From Streptomyces sp. NRRL S-340 (lineage in GTDB: Bacteria > Actinomycetota > Actinomycetes > Streptomycetales > Streptomycetaceae): 64,000 bases of DNA. Made by a program: the position numbers and the translations under genes. The DNA lies in assembly GCF_000720185.1 (NCBI RefSeq), contig NZ_JOIY01000006.1, forward strand, positions 131,181 to 195,180, written 5' to 3'. Below, one piece after another: positions 17,661 to 25,854 of the stretch. Each line of letters opens with the position of its first letter. The stretch's first letter is position 1. Under the pieces are notes generated by a model. It did no database searches. It worked only from the letters and a program-made list of their open reading frames with translations, and had not been told where the DNA came from.

Positions 17661-18932
17661 ATGCGCCGCCGACTGATCCAGTCCACGCTCGCCGTGGTGC
17701 TCGTCGTGATCGCCGTCTTCGGCGTCTCCCTGGTGATCGTGGAGACCCGCACGATCAGCAACAGCGCGCAGGAGCGGGTCGACTCCGAGGCGCTGCGGCT
17801 GGCCAGCATCGTCGACAGCAGACTGCTCGGGGACGAGACCGTCAACGCCGGGATCCTGGCCGAACAGGTGGCCGCGGGCCAGTACGCGGTGATCGGCCTC
17901 CCCGGGCACCCGCCGATCGAGGTCGGGACCAAGCCCTCCGGTGACGTCATCCACTCCACCGCCACGGGCGAGCAGGGCGAGACCGTGCGGATGGAGGAGC
18001 CGCGTTCCTCCGTCACCCGCGAGGTCGGCCGGACACTGCTGATCATCGGGCTGGTGGCGCTGCTCGCGGTGGTGGCCGCGGTGCTGCTCGCCATCCGCCA
18101 GGCCAACCGGCTCGCCTCCCCGCTGACCGACCTCGCGGAGACCGCGGAGCGGCTCGGCTCCGGTGATCCGCGGCCCCGGCACAAGCGCTACGGCGTCCCC
18201 GAGCTGGACCGGGTGGCCGATGTGCTGGACGGCTCCGCCGAACGCATCGCCCGGATGCTGACCGCCGAGCGGCGCCTGGCCGCCGACGCCTCCCACCAGC
18301 TGCGCACCCCGCTGACCGCGCTGTCCATGCGGCTGGAGGAGATCACCCTCACCGACGACCCGGACACGGTGAAGGAGGAGGCGAACGTCGCGCTGACCCA
18401 GGTCGAGCGGCTGACGGACGTGGTGGAGCGGCTGCTGACGAACTCCCGCGACCCGCGCACCGGCTCCGCCGTCTCCTTCGACCTGGACGAGGTCATCCAG
18501 CAGCAGATCGCCGAGTGGCGTCCCGCCTACCGCAGCGCGGGCCGGGCGATCGTCAGCTCCGGCAAACGGCACCTGCGGGCCGTGGGCACGCCGGGCGCGG
18601 TCGCGCAGGTGCTGGCGGCACTGATCGAGAACTCCCTCATGCACGGCGGCGGCACGGTGGCGCTGCGCACCCGCGTGACCGGCAACCAGGCGGTCGTCGA
18701 GGTCACCGACGAGGGCCCCGGCGTCCCCGCCGACCTGGGCGCCCGCATCTTCGAGCGCACCATCAGCGGCCGCAACTCCACCGGCATCGGTCTCGCCGTC
18801 GCCCGTGACCTGGCCGAGGCCGACGGCGGCCGCCTCGAACTGCTCCAGGCCCAGCCCCCGGTCTTCGGCCTGTTCCTCTCCCGCACGCCCCCGCCGAAGA
18901 GGTCGGCGGAGGACGAGCCGACGGTGCGCTAG
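17661..18932 (+). CDS. Membrane sensor histidine kinase
   Basis: This 423-residue kinase has two membrane helices (about 7-27 and 123-145) around a 95-residue extracytoplasmic domain, then HAMP, then an H box LAADASHQLRTPLTALSMRLEE with His212. The ATPase domain follows, with LIENSLMHGGGTV (N box), VTDEGPGVPADL (G1) and NSTGIGLAVARDLAEADGG (G2). It autophosphorylates and passes phosphate to the upstream response regulator, with which it forms an operon. The ATG at 17661 follows AAGAGG. The sensor domain contains no recognised ligand motif. Confidence 0.94.
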   Translation: MRRRLIQSTLAVVLVVIAVFGVSLVIVETRTISNSAQERVDSEALRLASIVDSRLLGDETVNAGILAEQVAAGQYAVIGLPGHPPIEVGTKPSGDVIHSTATGEQGETVRMEEPRSSVTREVGRTLLIIGLVALLAVVAAVLLAIRQANRLASPLTDLAETAERLGSGDPRPRHKRYGVPELDRVADVLDGSAERIARMLTAERRLAADASHQLRTPLTALSMRLEEITLTDDPDTVKEEANVALTQVERLTDVVERLLTNSRDPRTGSAVSFDLDEVIQQQIAEWRPAYRSAGRAIVSSGKRHLRAVGTPGAVAQVLAALIENSLMHGGGTVALRTRVTGNQAVVEVTDEGPGVPADLGARIFERTISGRNSTGIGLAVARDLAEADGGRLELLQAQPPVFGLFLSRTPPPKRSAEDEPTVR

Positions 18933-19257
18933 GCCCTGTCGTCACGTTCCCGGCTGCCCCGCGAGGCCTGGCACGCCCTCTCGCCGCACCGGAGGGAGCC
19001 CGAGTACGCCCCAGTACGTCGACTTCCGCCCGGCACGCCGGGAGCACGCACCGGACGCCGCGGGGCCGCCCTCCGGGCGGCGACGGGCAGGTGACGCCAG
19101 GGACCTGACGCGCCCCCGGAGCGGCGGCGGCGCCCGGCGCGGCGGCGGCCCGCGCGGCCTGCCGTCGGCCGTGTCGAGGCGGTCGGACTCAGCGGAAGGC
19201 GGCGGTCGGGCTCAGCGGAGGGCGGCGGTCGGGCTCAGCGGAGGGCGGCGGTCGGGC
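18933..19257. other. Intergenic region after the sensor kinase
   Basis: The 325 bases between a plus-strand and a minus-strand gene hold no gene. The last 80 bases are tandem 23-bp repeats that continue into the gtrA-like gene. The remainder is GC-rich with no clear hairpin. Confidence 0.6.
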
Positions 19258-19272
19258 TCAGCGGAAGGCGTC
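19181..19272. repeat. Four tandem 23-bp repeats overlapping a stop codon
   Basis: Copies start at 19181, 19204, 19227 and 19250. Each runs GGTCGG(A/G)CTCAGCGGA(A/G)GGC(G) with at most three changes. The fourth copy contains the TCA at 19258-19260 that is the stop codon of the GtrA-family gene and extends 12 bases into its coding sequence. The first three copies are therefore extra copies of the gene's 3' end. Confidence 0.88.
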
Positions 19273-19815
19273 GGTGCGGGTCTTCTTCGTCTCCGCCCGG
19301 TGACCCGCCTGCGTCCGGCTCGTGCGCGGGGCCGCCTCACCGGCCGCCGGCAGGGCGCGGAAGACCCACGAGCGGTACGACCAGAAGCGGAACAGGGTCG
19401 CGATGCCGATGCCGAGGAACTTGAAGACGTTGCTCTGCAGCGGGCTGTCCCAGCCGAAGCCGTACGTGGCCAGGTAGAGGACGCCGTTCTCGATCACCAG
19501 GCCGATCGCGCTGAACAGCAGGAACAGGGTCAGTTCCTTGGTGCGCCCGCCCTTGTCGCGGTCCCGGTAGGTGAAGTAGCGGAAGCCGATGTAGTTGAAG
19601 ACGATCGACACGATGGTGGCGATGACACTCGCCCGCACCACCTGGAGGCCGGTCGTGTGCCGCACCAGGTTGAACACGAGCAGGTTGACCAGCAGCCCCG
19701 CCCCGCCCACCGCGCCGAACTTGGCGACCTCCCGCCACAGCCGTCCGACGCGCCCCAGCAGCGGGTTCGGGGGCGCCGGTGGCGCCGATCGGTGCCCCGA
19801 GGAACCACGTCCCAT
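19258..19815 (-). CDS. GtrA-family membrane protein
   Basis: This predicts 185 residues with four membrane helices (KFGAVGGAGLLVNLLVFNLV, VIATIVSIVFNYIGFRYFTYRD, LFLLFSAIGLVIENGVLYLA, FLGIGIATLFRFWSYRSWVFR). The FNYIGFRYFTYRD and FRFWSYRSWVF segments are typical of GtrA, thought to move polyprenol-linked sugars across the membrane for surface glycan assembly. I chose the ATG at 19815; an in-frame ATG at 19860 is also possible and neither has a strong Shine-Dalgarno. A tandem repeat replaces the usual 3' flank. It stands beside purK, as it does in mycobacteria from memory. Confidence 0.85.
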   Translation of the reverse strand: MGRGSSGHRSAPPAPPNPLLGRVGRLWREVAKFGAVGGAGLLVNLLVFNLVRHTTGLQVVRASVIATIVSIVFNYIGFRYFTYRDRDKGGRTKELTLFLLFSAIGLVIENGVLYLATYGFGWDSPLQSNVFKFLGIGIATLFRFWSYRSWVFRALPAAGEAAPRTSRTQAGHRAETKKTRTDAFR

Positions 19816-20012
19816 GGTCGTGCAGGCCCCCGTCCGGGTCGGTGTCGTCAGCCCGCCCATGCTATCCAGCGCGGGCGGGTGCCGCCCGCGCACCGGGCCA
19901 GGGCGGAGAAACGGGTCGCGCCGCCGGCGCGGAACGTGCCGGGCCGGCTGGTGGACGACGGCCCGCGCGGGCCGTCGTCGGGCGCGGAATCCGGCCGCTG
20001 CGGCGCGGCCGA

Positions 20013-20018
20013 TACCCT
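20013..20018 (+). promoter_or_regulatory. -10 element for a probably leaderless purK transcript
   Basis: TACCCT at 20013-20018 fits the actinobacterial TANNNT -10 and ends six bases before the GTG start of purK. No Shine-Dalgarno sequence precedes that GTG. The spacing suggests transcription starts at or next to the start codon. Confidence 0.5.
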
Positions 20019-20024
20019 AGGGGC

Positions 20025-21164
20025 GTGACGTTCCCGGTAGTCGGCATGGTCGGCGGTGGCCAGCTCGCTCGTATGACACACGAGGCGGGCATCCCGCTGG
20101 GCATCAGGTTCAAGCTTCTCAGTGACACCCCCCAGGACTCGGCGGCCCAGGTCGTGAGCGATGTCGTCATCGGCGACTACCGCGATCTGGAGACGCTGCG
20201 TGCCTTCGCGCGGGGCTGCGACGTGATCACCTTCGATCACGAACACGTACCCACCGAACACCTGCGCGCCCTGGAGGCGGACGGCATCCCCGTCCGGCCC
20301 GGGCCCGACGCGCTGGTGCACGCCCAGGACAAGGGGGTGATGCGCGCGCGGCTCGACGCGCTCGGCGTGCCCTGCCCCCGGCACCGGATCGTGACCGATC
20401 CGGCCGACGTGGCGGCCTTCGCGGCCGAAGGGGACGGCTTCCCCGTCGTCCTCAAGACCGTCCGCGGCGGGTACGACGGCAAGGGCGTGTGGGTGGTGGA
20501 CTCCGTCGAGGAGGCCGCCGACCCCTTCCGCGCCGGCGTTCCGGTCCTCGCCGAGGAGAAGGTCGACTTCGTCCGCGAGCTGGCCGCCAACGTCGTGCGC
20601 TCACCGCACGGCCAGGCCGTGGCCTACCCGGTGGTGGAGTCCCGGCAGGTCGGCGGCGTCTGCGACACCGTGATCGCCCCGGCACCCGGCCTGGACGAGG
20701 ACCTGGCGCTGCGGGCCGAGGAGATGGCCCTGCGCATCGCCAAGGAGCTGGGCGTCGTCGGCCACCTCGCCGTCGAGCTGTTCCAGACCCGCGACGGCCG
20801 CATCCTCGTCAACGAGCTGGCGATGCGCCCGCACAACTCCGGCCACTGGTCGATGGACGGCGCGGTCACCTCGCAGTTCGCCAACCACGTCCGCGCGGTC
20901 CTGGACCTGCCGCTGGGCGACCCGCGCCCGCGCGCGCCGTGGACGGTCATGGTCAACGTCCTCGGCGGCGACTACCCGGACATGTACTCGGCGTACCTGC
21001 ACTGCATGGCCCGCGACCCGCAGCTCAAGATCCACATGTACGGCAAGGACGTGAAGCCCGGCCGGAAGGTCGGACACGTCAACACCTACGGCGAGGACCT
21101 GGACGACGTGCTGGAGCGCGCCCGTCACGCAGCCGGCTACCTGAGAGGCACGATCACCGAATGA
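20025..21164 (+). CDS. purK: N5-carboxyaminoimidazole ribonucleotide synthase
   Basis: This 379-residue ATP-grasp enzyme carboxylates AIR with bicarbonate and ATP in de novo purine synthesis. The start [17 protein letters not shown] (about 7-23) is the family signature, followed by [11 protein letters not shown], the ATP-binding loop [16 protein letters not shown], and [37 protein letters not shown]. The GTG at 20025 starts exactly at the conserved N-terminus. Its TGA overlaps the ATG of purE, so the two are coupled. Confidence 0.97.
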   Translation: MTFPVVGMVGGGQLARMTHEAGIPLGIRFKLLSDTPQDSAAQVVSDVVIGDYRDLETLRAFARGCDVITFDHEHVPTEHLRALEADGIPVRPGPDALVHAQDKGVMRARLDALGVPCPRHRIVTDPADVAAFAAEGDGFPVVLKTVRGGYDGKGVWVVDSVEEAADPFRAGVPVLAEEKVDFVRELAANVVRSPHGQAVAYPVVESRQVGGVCDTVIAPAPGLDEDLALRAEEMALRIAKELGVVGHLAVELFQTRDGRILVNELAMRPHNSGHWSMDGAVTSQFANHVRAVLDLPLGDPRPRAPWTVMVNVLGGDYPDMYSAYLHCMARDPQLKIHMYGKDVKPGRKVGHVNTYGEDLDDVLERARHAAGYLRGTITE

Positions 21165-21688
21165 GCCCAGTTGTTGGCATCGTCATGGGGTCGGACTCCG
21201 ACTGGCCCGTCATGGAGGCCGCCGCGAAGGCGCTCGACGAGTTCGAGATCGCCTACGAGGTCGACGTCGTCTCCGCGCACCGGATGCCGCGCGAGATGAT
21301 CTCCTACGGCGAGCAGGCCGCCGAACGCGGGCTCAAGGCGATCATCGCGGGCGCGGGCGGCGCCGCCCACCTGCCCGGCATGCTCGCCTCCGTGACCCCG
21401 CTGCCGGTGATCGGCGTGCCGGTGCCGCTGAAGTACCTGGACGGCATGGACTCGCTGCTGTCGATCGTGCAGATGCCGGCCGGGGTGCCGGTCGCCACGG
21501 TGTCGGTCGGCGGCGCGCGCAACGCGGGCCTGCTCGCGGCGCGCATCCTCGCCGCGCACGACGAGGACCTGCTGGCCCGGATGCGCGAGTTCCAGCAGGA
21601 CCTCAACGACCAGGCCACCGAGAAGGGCAAGCGGCTGCGCGCCAAGGTCGAGGGCTCGGCCGGCTTCGGCTTCGGCACGGGGAAGTGA
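21161..21688 (+). CDS. purE: N5-carboxyaminoimidazole ribonucleotide mutase
   Basis: This 175-residue protein converts N5-CAIR to CAIR, the step after PurK. It shows [23 protein letters not shown] (about 5-27), [11 protein letters not shown] with the catalytic His, [26 protein letters not shown], and [31 protein letters not shown]. Length is normal for the bacterial class I enzyme. The ATG overlaps the purK stop, and its own TGA overlaps the GTG of the downstream dipeptidase, making a tightly coupled three-gene operon. Confidence 0.97.
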   Translation: MSPVVGIVMGSDSDWPVMEAAAKALDEFEIAYEVDVVSAHRMPREMISYGEQAAERGLKAIIAGAGGAAHLPGMLASVTPLPVIGVPVPLKYLDGMDSLLSIVQMPAGVPVATVSVGGARNAGLLAARILAAHDEDLLARMREFQQDLNDQATEKGKRLRAKVEGSAGFGFGTGK

Positions 21689-22872
21689 GCACGGTGAGCC
21701 GACCGGAGGAGGCCCGGGAGCTCCTGCGCGAGTTCCCGGTCGTCGACGGCCACAACGACCTGCCCTGGGCGCTGCGCGAACAGGTCCGCTACGACCTCGG
21801 CGCCCGCGACATCGCCGGCCGCCAGGACGCCCACCTGCACACCGACATCCCCCGCCTGCGCGCCGGCGGCGTCGGCGCGCAGTACTGGTCGGTGTACGTC
21901 CGCTCGGACCTGCCCGACGCCGTACCGGCGACGCTGGAGCAGATCGACTGCGTACGGCAGCTGATCGCCCGCTACCCGGCGGACCTGGCCCCGGCCCTGA
22001 CCGCCGCCGACATGGAGGCGGCCCGCGGGCAGGGCCGTATCGCCTCCCTGATGGGCGCCGAGGGCGGCCATTCGATCGCGGACTCCCTGGGCACGCTCAG
22101 GAGCCTGTACGCGCTGGGCGTGCGCTACATGACGCTCACCCACAACGACAACGTGGCGTGGGCGGACTCGGCGACGGACGAGCCCGGCGTGGGCGGCCTG
22201 TCGGCGTTCGGCCGCGAGGTGGTCCGCGAGATGAACCGCCTGGGCATGCTGGTCGACCTGTCCCACGTGGCCGCGACCACCATGCGGCACGCGCTGGACA
22301 CCTCGGCGGCCCCGGTGATCTTCTCGCACTCCTCCGCCCGGGCGGTCTGCGACCACCCGCGCAACATCCCGGACGACGTGCTCGAACGCCTGCCCGCCAA
22401 CGGCGGCATGGCCATGGTGACGTTCGTGCCGAAGTTCGTGCTCCAGGCCGCCGTCGACTGGACGGCCGCCGCGGACGAGAACATGCGCGCGCACGGCCTG
22501 CACCACCTCGACACCACCGAGGAGGGCATGAAGGTCCACCGGGCCTTCGAGGAGTCGAACCCGCGCCCTGTCGCCACCGTGGCCACGGTGGCCGACCACC
22601 TCGACCACATGCGCGAGGTGGCCGGTGTCGACCACCTCGGCATCGGCGGCGACTACGACGGCACGGCCTTCACCCCGGACGGCCTGGACGACGTCTCCGG
22701 CTACCCCCGTCTGGTCGCCGAGCTGCTCGACCGGGGCTGGTCGAAGACCGACCTGGCCAAGCTGACCTGGCAGAACGCGGTGCGCGTGCTGGGCGCGGCC
22801 GAGGACGTGGCCCGCGACCTCCAGGCCGGTCGGGCACCGTCGAACGCGACGATCGCGGAACTGGACGGCTGA
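21685..22872 (+). CDS. Membrane dipeptidase (renal dipeptidase family, M19)
   Basis: This 395-residue protein belongs to the M19 dipeptidases. Zinc-site motifs are [13 protein letters not shown] (His19, Asp21), the bridging Glu region [11 protein letters not shown] (about 112-122), [13 protein letters not shown], and [19 protein letters not shown] late [11 protein letters not shown] segment completes the active site. These enzymes cleave dipeptides, including ones with D-residues. No signal peptide is visible, so it is probably cytoplasmic here. The GTG at 21685 overlaps the purE stop; a second GTG three codons later is an alternative. Confidence 0.92.
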   Translation: MSTVSRPEEARELLREFPVVDGHNDLPWALREQVRYDLGARDIAGRQDAHLHTDIPRLRAGGVGAQYWSVYVRSDLPDAVPATLEQIDCVRQLIARYPADLAPALTAADMEAARGQGRIASLMGAEGGHSIADSLGTLRSLYALGVRYMTLTHNDNVAWADSATDEPGVGGLSAFGREVVREMNRLGMLVDLSHVAATTMRHALDTSAAPVIFSHSSARAVCDHPRNIPDDVLERLPANGGMAMVTFVPKFVLQAAVDWTAAADENMRAHGLHHLDTTEEGMKVHRAFEESNPRPVATVATVADHLDHMREVAGVDHLGIGGDYDGTAFTPDGLDDVSGYPRLVAELLDRGWSKTDLAKLTWQNAVRVLGAAEDVARDLQAGRAPSNATIAELDG

Positions 22873-23013
22873 GGAGAGGTACCGGGAAGCGGTGCCTGGG
22901 CGGCACTGCTTCGCGGCACCGGTGACGCGTGAGAGAGGGGCGGCGCGACCGCAGGAGCTCCGGACAGGAGCGGGCCCCGGCGGGCGGCGCCCGGCACGCG
23001 CCGGCGCCGCGTT

Positions 23014-23054
23014 GCCGGAAGGTCCTGGCAGCTCAGCCACCAGGACCTTCCGGC
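23014..23054. terminator. Bidirectional terminator after the dipeptidase
   Basis: A perfect 15-bp inverted repeat, GCCGGAAGGTCCTGG (23014-23028) and CCAGGACCTTCCGGC (23040-23054), has an 11-base loop. It lies in the 304-base spacer between convergent genes (22873-23176). Nothing else in that spacer is recognisable. Confidence 0.85.
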
Positions 23055-23176
23055 GCCTTGTGAGCGCACGCACCGGACACCGCCCGCTGACCGGCACCCG
23101 CTTTTGTCCGCGGCTCCCAGAACAAGGGGAGATCCTCAGACAGCCCCCTGCCACCACAGCGGCCGACCGGAGCCGG

Positions 23177-23533
23177 TCAGTCGGAGCAGAGGCAGAACGG
23201 GTGCCCGGCCGGGTCGGCGTAGACCCGGAAATTCTTGGCGCCCTGGTTGGCCAGCGGCTTGGCGCCGAGCGCGAGGACGCCCTTCTCGGCCGCGTCCAGG
23301 TCCTCGACGTCCAGGTCCAGGTGGAACTGCTGCGAGGCGTCGGCGGAGGGCCACTTCGGCGGCACGAACCCGGGTGCCTTCTGGAAGGCGAGCGCCACAC
23401 CGCCCGGCACCTTCAGGTCCACCCAGTCGCCCTCGCCCTCGACGGTCCCGCCCAGTACCTCGGCGTAGAAACCGGCGAGCGCGCGCGGGTCGGGACAGTC
23501 CAGTACGACGACACCCAGCTCGGCGAGAGCCAT
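23177..23533 (-). CDS. VOC-family (glyoxalase/bleomycin-resistance fold) protein
   Basis: This 118-residue protein has the paired beta-alpha-beta pattern of the vicinal oxygen chelate fold. It contains VVVLDCPDPRALAGFYAEVLGG at the N-terminus, FHLDLDVEDLDAAEKGVLALGA in the middle, and FRVYADPAGHPFCLCSD at the end. This subgroup is usually annotated glyoxalase-like and its substrate is unknown. The ATG at 23533 follows GGAGGAAG. It is divergent from a CGNR zinc-finger protein across a spacer filled with GTAAC half-sites, so that protein may regulate it. Confidence 0.9.
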   Translation of the reverse strand: MALAELGVVVLDCPDPRALAGFYAEVLGGTVEGEGDWVDLKVPGGVALAFQKAPGFVPPKWPSADASQQFHLDLDVEDLDAAEKGVLALGAKPLANQGAKNFRVYADPAGHPFCLCSD

Positions 23534-23565
23534 GACTTCCTCCCAGTGTTCGGGGTCACCCCTGT

Positions 23566-23627
23566 GGTTACCCGTAGAGGCGGGTAACCAGTAACCGTTA
23601 CCGCATGCTTCCCGGTCGCGGGTAACG
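23566..23627. promoter_or_regulatory. Cluster of GTAAC half-sites between VOC and CGNR genes
   Basis: GGTTACCCG (23566-23574) and CGGGTAACC (23581-23589) form a perfect 9-bp inverted repeat. GTAACCGTTAC follows at 23591-23601 as a second small palindrome, and another GGGTAAC occurs near 23620. At least five GTAAC/GTTAC half-sites lie in the 126-base divergent spacer. This looks like a multi-site operator. Confidence 0.6.
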
Positions 23628-23659
23628 CCGCAATCGTCCCGCGAGGTACCGTCGCTGAC

Positions 23660-24166
23660 ATGAGTGACAGATCGCCCGCACCCGGCGGCCTGGCGCTGGT
23701 CGAGTCCCTGGTCAACACTCTGGACATCGAGGCGGCCGCCGACTCGCTCGACACGGCGGACGGCCGCGCCCGCCTCGGGATCGGCGAGGCGGAACTGCCG
23801 CAGGCGCGTGAGCTGCGGGAGTCCCTGCGGGCGGCGCTCCTCGCGCACGCAGGCCACCCCCCGCACCGCCCGGTGACGCCGCTGGGCGCCCTGCTGGCGC
23901 GGGCCCCGCTGCTGGTCGCCGTCGACGACCGGGACGGCAGCGCCGCCCTCGCCCCCGCCGACGGCGGGCCGCTGCTCTCCCGGGTCGCCGCCGCCGTCGC
24001 CGAGGCGCTGGTCGCGGGCACCTGGACCCGCCTGAAGGCCTGCGAGGCAGGAACCTGCCACTGGGCGTACTACGACCGCAGCCCGGCCGGCCGTCGCCGC
24101 TGGTGCTCGATGCAGGTGTGCGGGGCGCGCGCGAAGATGCGCCGGTACCGCGCCAGGGAGCCCTGA
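23660..24166 (+). CDS. CGNR zinc-finger (ABATE domain) protein, probable regulator
   Basis: This 168-residue protein pairs an N-terminal ABATE-like helical domain (LALVESLVNTLDIEAAADSLD, about 10-30) with a C-terminal zinc finger. The finger reads KACEAGTCHWAYYDRSPAGRRRWCSMQVCGARAKMRRYR, with four Cys. The usual CGNRAK signature is CGARAK here. CGNR proteins are presumed transcription factors, often next to the enzyme gene they control. The ATG at 23660 opens about 40 bases after the last GTAAC site. Confidence 0.85.
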   Translation: MSDRSPAPGGLALVESLVNTLDIEAAADSLDTADGRARLGIGEAELPQARELRESLRAALLAHAGHPPHRPVTPLGALLARAPLLVAVDDRDGSAALAPADGGPLLSRVAAAVAEALVAGTWTRLKACEAGTCHWAYYDRSPAGRRRWCSMQVCGARAKMRRYRAREP

Positions 24167-24197
24167 TCACCGGCCCGGTGGTGCAAGAATGCGGGAA

Positions 24198-24238
24198 GAC
24201 GCCGGTTCGGCCGACTGAGCCTCGGCCGAACCGGCGTC
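24198..24238. terminator. Bidirectional terminator between CGNR gene and ugd
   Basis: A perfect 17-bp inverted repeat, GACGCCGGTTCGGCCGA (24198-24214) and TCGGCCGAACCGGCGTC (24222-24238), has a seven-base loop. It sits between convergent stop codons at 24166 and 24259 and can serve both. Confidence 0.9.
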
Positions 24239-24258
24239 GCCCGTACGGGCCCGCCGCG

Positions 24259-25602
24259 CTACGCCGTCGGGCGTCCCATCGCCCGGTACGTCCACCCGGC
24301 ACGCCGCCACAGCTCCCCGTCGAGCGCGTTGCGCCCGTCGAGGACCAGCCGGGCCGCCGCGGCCTCGCCCAGCTCCGCCGGGTCCAGCTCGCGGAACTCC
24401 TGCCACTCGGTGAGGTGCAGGACCGCGTCGGCGCCCCGCACCGCCTCCAGCGCCGAGCCGGCGTAGCCGAGCGTCGGGAAGAGGCGGCGCGCGTTGTCCA
24501 TGCCCTTGGGGTCGTAGACGGTCACCTGACCGCCCTGGAGGTGGATCTGCCCGGCCACGTTGAGCGCGGGGGAGTCGCGTACGTCGTCCGAGTCGGGCTT
24601 GAACGTGGCGCCCAGCACCGCGATCCGCTTGCCGAGGAACGGCCCACCGCCCAGCGCCTGCCGGGTCAGCTCGACCATCCGCCCGCGCTGGCGCATGTTG
24701 ATCGAGTCGATCTCGCGCAGGAACGTCAGCGCCTGGTCGGCGCCCAGCTCACCGGCGCGCGCCATGAAGGCGCGGATGTCCTTGGGCAGGCAGCCGCCGC
24801 CGAAGCCGATCCCGGCGCGCAGGAACTTCCGGCCGATCCGGTCGTCGTAGCCGATCGCCTCGGCGAGCTTGGCGACGTCGCCGTCCGCGGCCTCGCACAC
24901 CTCCGCCATGGCGTTGATGAAGGAGATCTTCGTGGCCAGGAAGGAGTTCGCGGAGGTCTTCACCAGTTCGGCGGTGGGGAAGTCGGTGACGACGAAGGGG
25001 GAGCCCTCGGCGACCGGCGCCGCGTACACCTCCCGCAGCAGCTTCTCGGCCCGCTCGCTGCGTACGCCGACCACGATCCGGTCCGGGTGCAGCGTGTCGC
25101 GGACGGCGAAGCCCTCCCGCAGGAACTCGGGGTTCCAGGCCAGCTCGGCGTCCTCGCCCGCGGGCGCCAGGGCGGCGAGCGTCCGGGCCAGCCGGTCCGC
25201 GGAGCCGACGGGCACCGTGGACTTGCCGACGACGAGGGCGGGCCCGGTCAGGTGCGGGGCGAGCGAGGCGACCGCCGAGTCGACGTAGGACATGTCGCAG
25301 GCGTACTCGCCGTGCTTCTGCGGGGTGTTCACGCAGAGGAAGTGGACGTCGCCGAAGGCACCCACCTCCGCCCAGTCCTGGGTGAAGCGCAGCCGCCCGG
25401 TGGAGCCCTCCAGTCCGGCCACGTGCCGGCGCAGCAGGTCCTCGAGACCGGGCTCGTACATGGGGACCTCGCCCCGCCGCAGCATCTCGATCTTCTCCGG
25501 GACGACGTCCAGGCCCAGCACCTCGAAGCCCATCTCGGCCATGGCCGCGGCGTGGGTCGCGCCGAGATAGCCGGTGCCGATCACGGTGATCTTCAGGCTC
25601 AT
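24259..25602 (-). CDS. UDP-glucose 6-dehydrogenase
   Basis: This 447-residue enzyme oxidises UDP-glucose to UDP-glucuronate with two NAD. The N-terminal Rossmann motif VIGTGYLGATHAAAMAEMGFEV (about 6-27) binds NAD. The catalytic Cys is in GFGGGCLPKDIRAFMARA (about 265-282). ATFKPDSDDVRDSPALNV marks the C-terminal UDP-binding domain. The ATG at 25602 has GGAG six bases upstream. UDP-glucuronate could feed surface polysaccharide, teichuronic acid or glycosylation reactions. It is monocistronic, divergent from the acyl-CoA dehydrogenase gene. Confidence 0.95.
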   Translation of the reverse strand: MSLKITVIGTGYLGATHAAAMAEMGFEVLGLDVVPEKIEMLRRGEVPMYEPGLEDLLRRHVAGLEGSTGRLRFTQDWAEVGAFGDVHFLCVNTPQKHGEYACDMSYVDSAVASLAPHLTGPALVVGKSTVPVGSADRLARTLAALAPAGEDAELAWNPEFLREGFAVRDTLHPDRIVVGVRSERAEKLLREVYAAPVAEGSPFVVTDFPTAELVKTSANSFLATKISFINAMAEVCEAADGDVAKLAEAIGYDDRIGRKFLRAGIGFGGGCLPKDIRAFMARAGELGADQALTFLREIDSINMRQRGRMVELTRQALGGGPFLGKRIAVLGATFKPDSDDVRDSPALNVAGQIHLQGGQVTVYDPKGMDNARRLFPTLGYAGSALEAVRGADAVLHLTEWQEFRELDPAELGEAAAARLVLDGRNALDGELWRRAGWTYRAMGRPTA

Positions 25603-25716
25603 GGATGCTCCAGGAGGGATGATGGCAATGCGCTGCCCGAGCATATCGGGGGCGTGCGCGTAGCCCGTGCCGGGCAATGTCCCACCTGTCACCCGCTGTC
25701 GCCAAGCTCACGTACC

Positions 25717-25765
25717 GCTCACGTGAGCAGGCCCCTAAAATTCGAGTTACTTAACGGTAGTTAGC
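25717..25765 (+). promoter_or_regulatory. Acyl-CoA dehydrogenase promoter region with two palindromic sites
   Basis: GCTCACGTGAGC (25717-25728) is a perfect 12-bp palindrome. TAAAAT at 25736-25741 is a good -10 hexamer for the plus strand. Just downstream, TAAC (25752-25755) and GTTA (25760-25763) form an inverted repeat within GTTACTTAACGGTAGTTAGC. That position fits a TetR-type repressor site controlling fatty acid genes. Confidence 0.45.
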
Positions 25766-25854
25766 AGCACCGCAACACGGCACCACCGCTCGTCATCACC
25801 TGACACACCCGTCATCACCTGTCATCACTGGTCGTCTTTGGAGCGTGAGAGACC

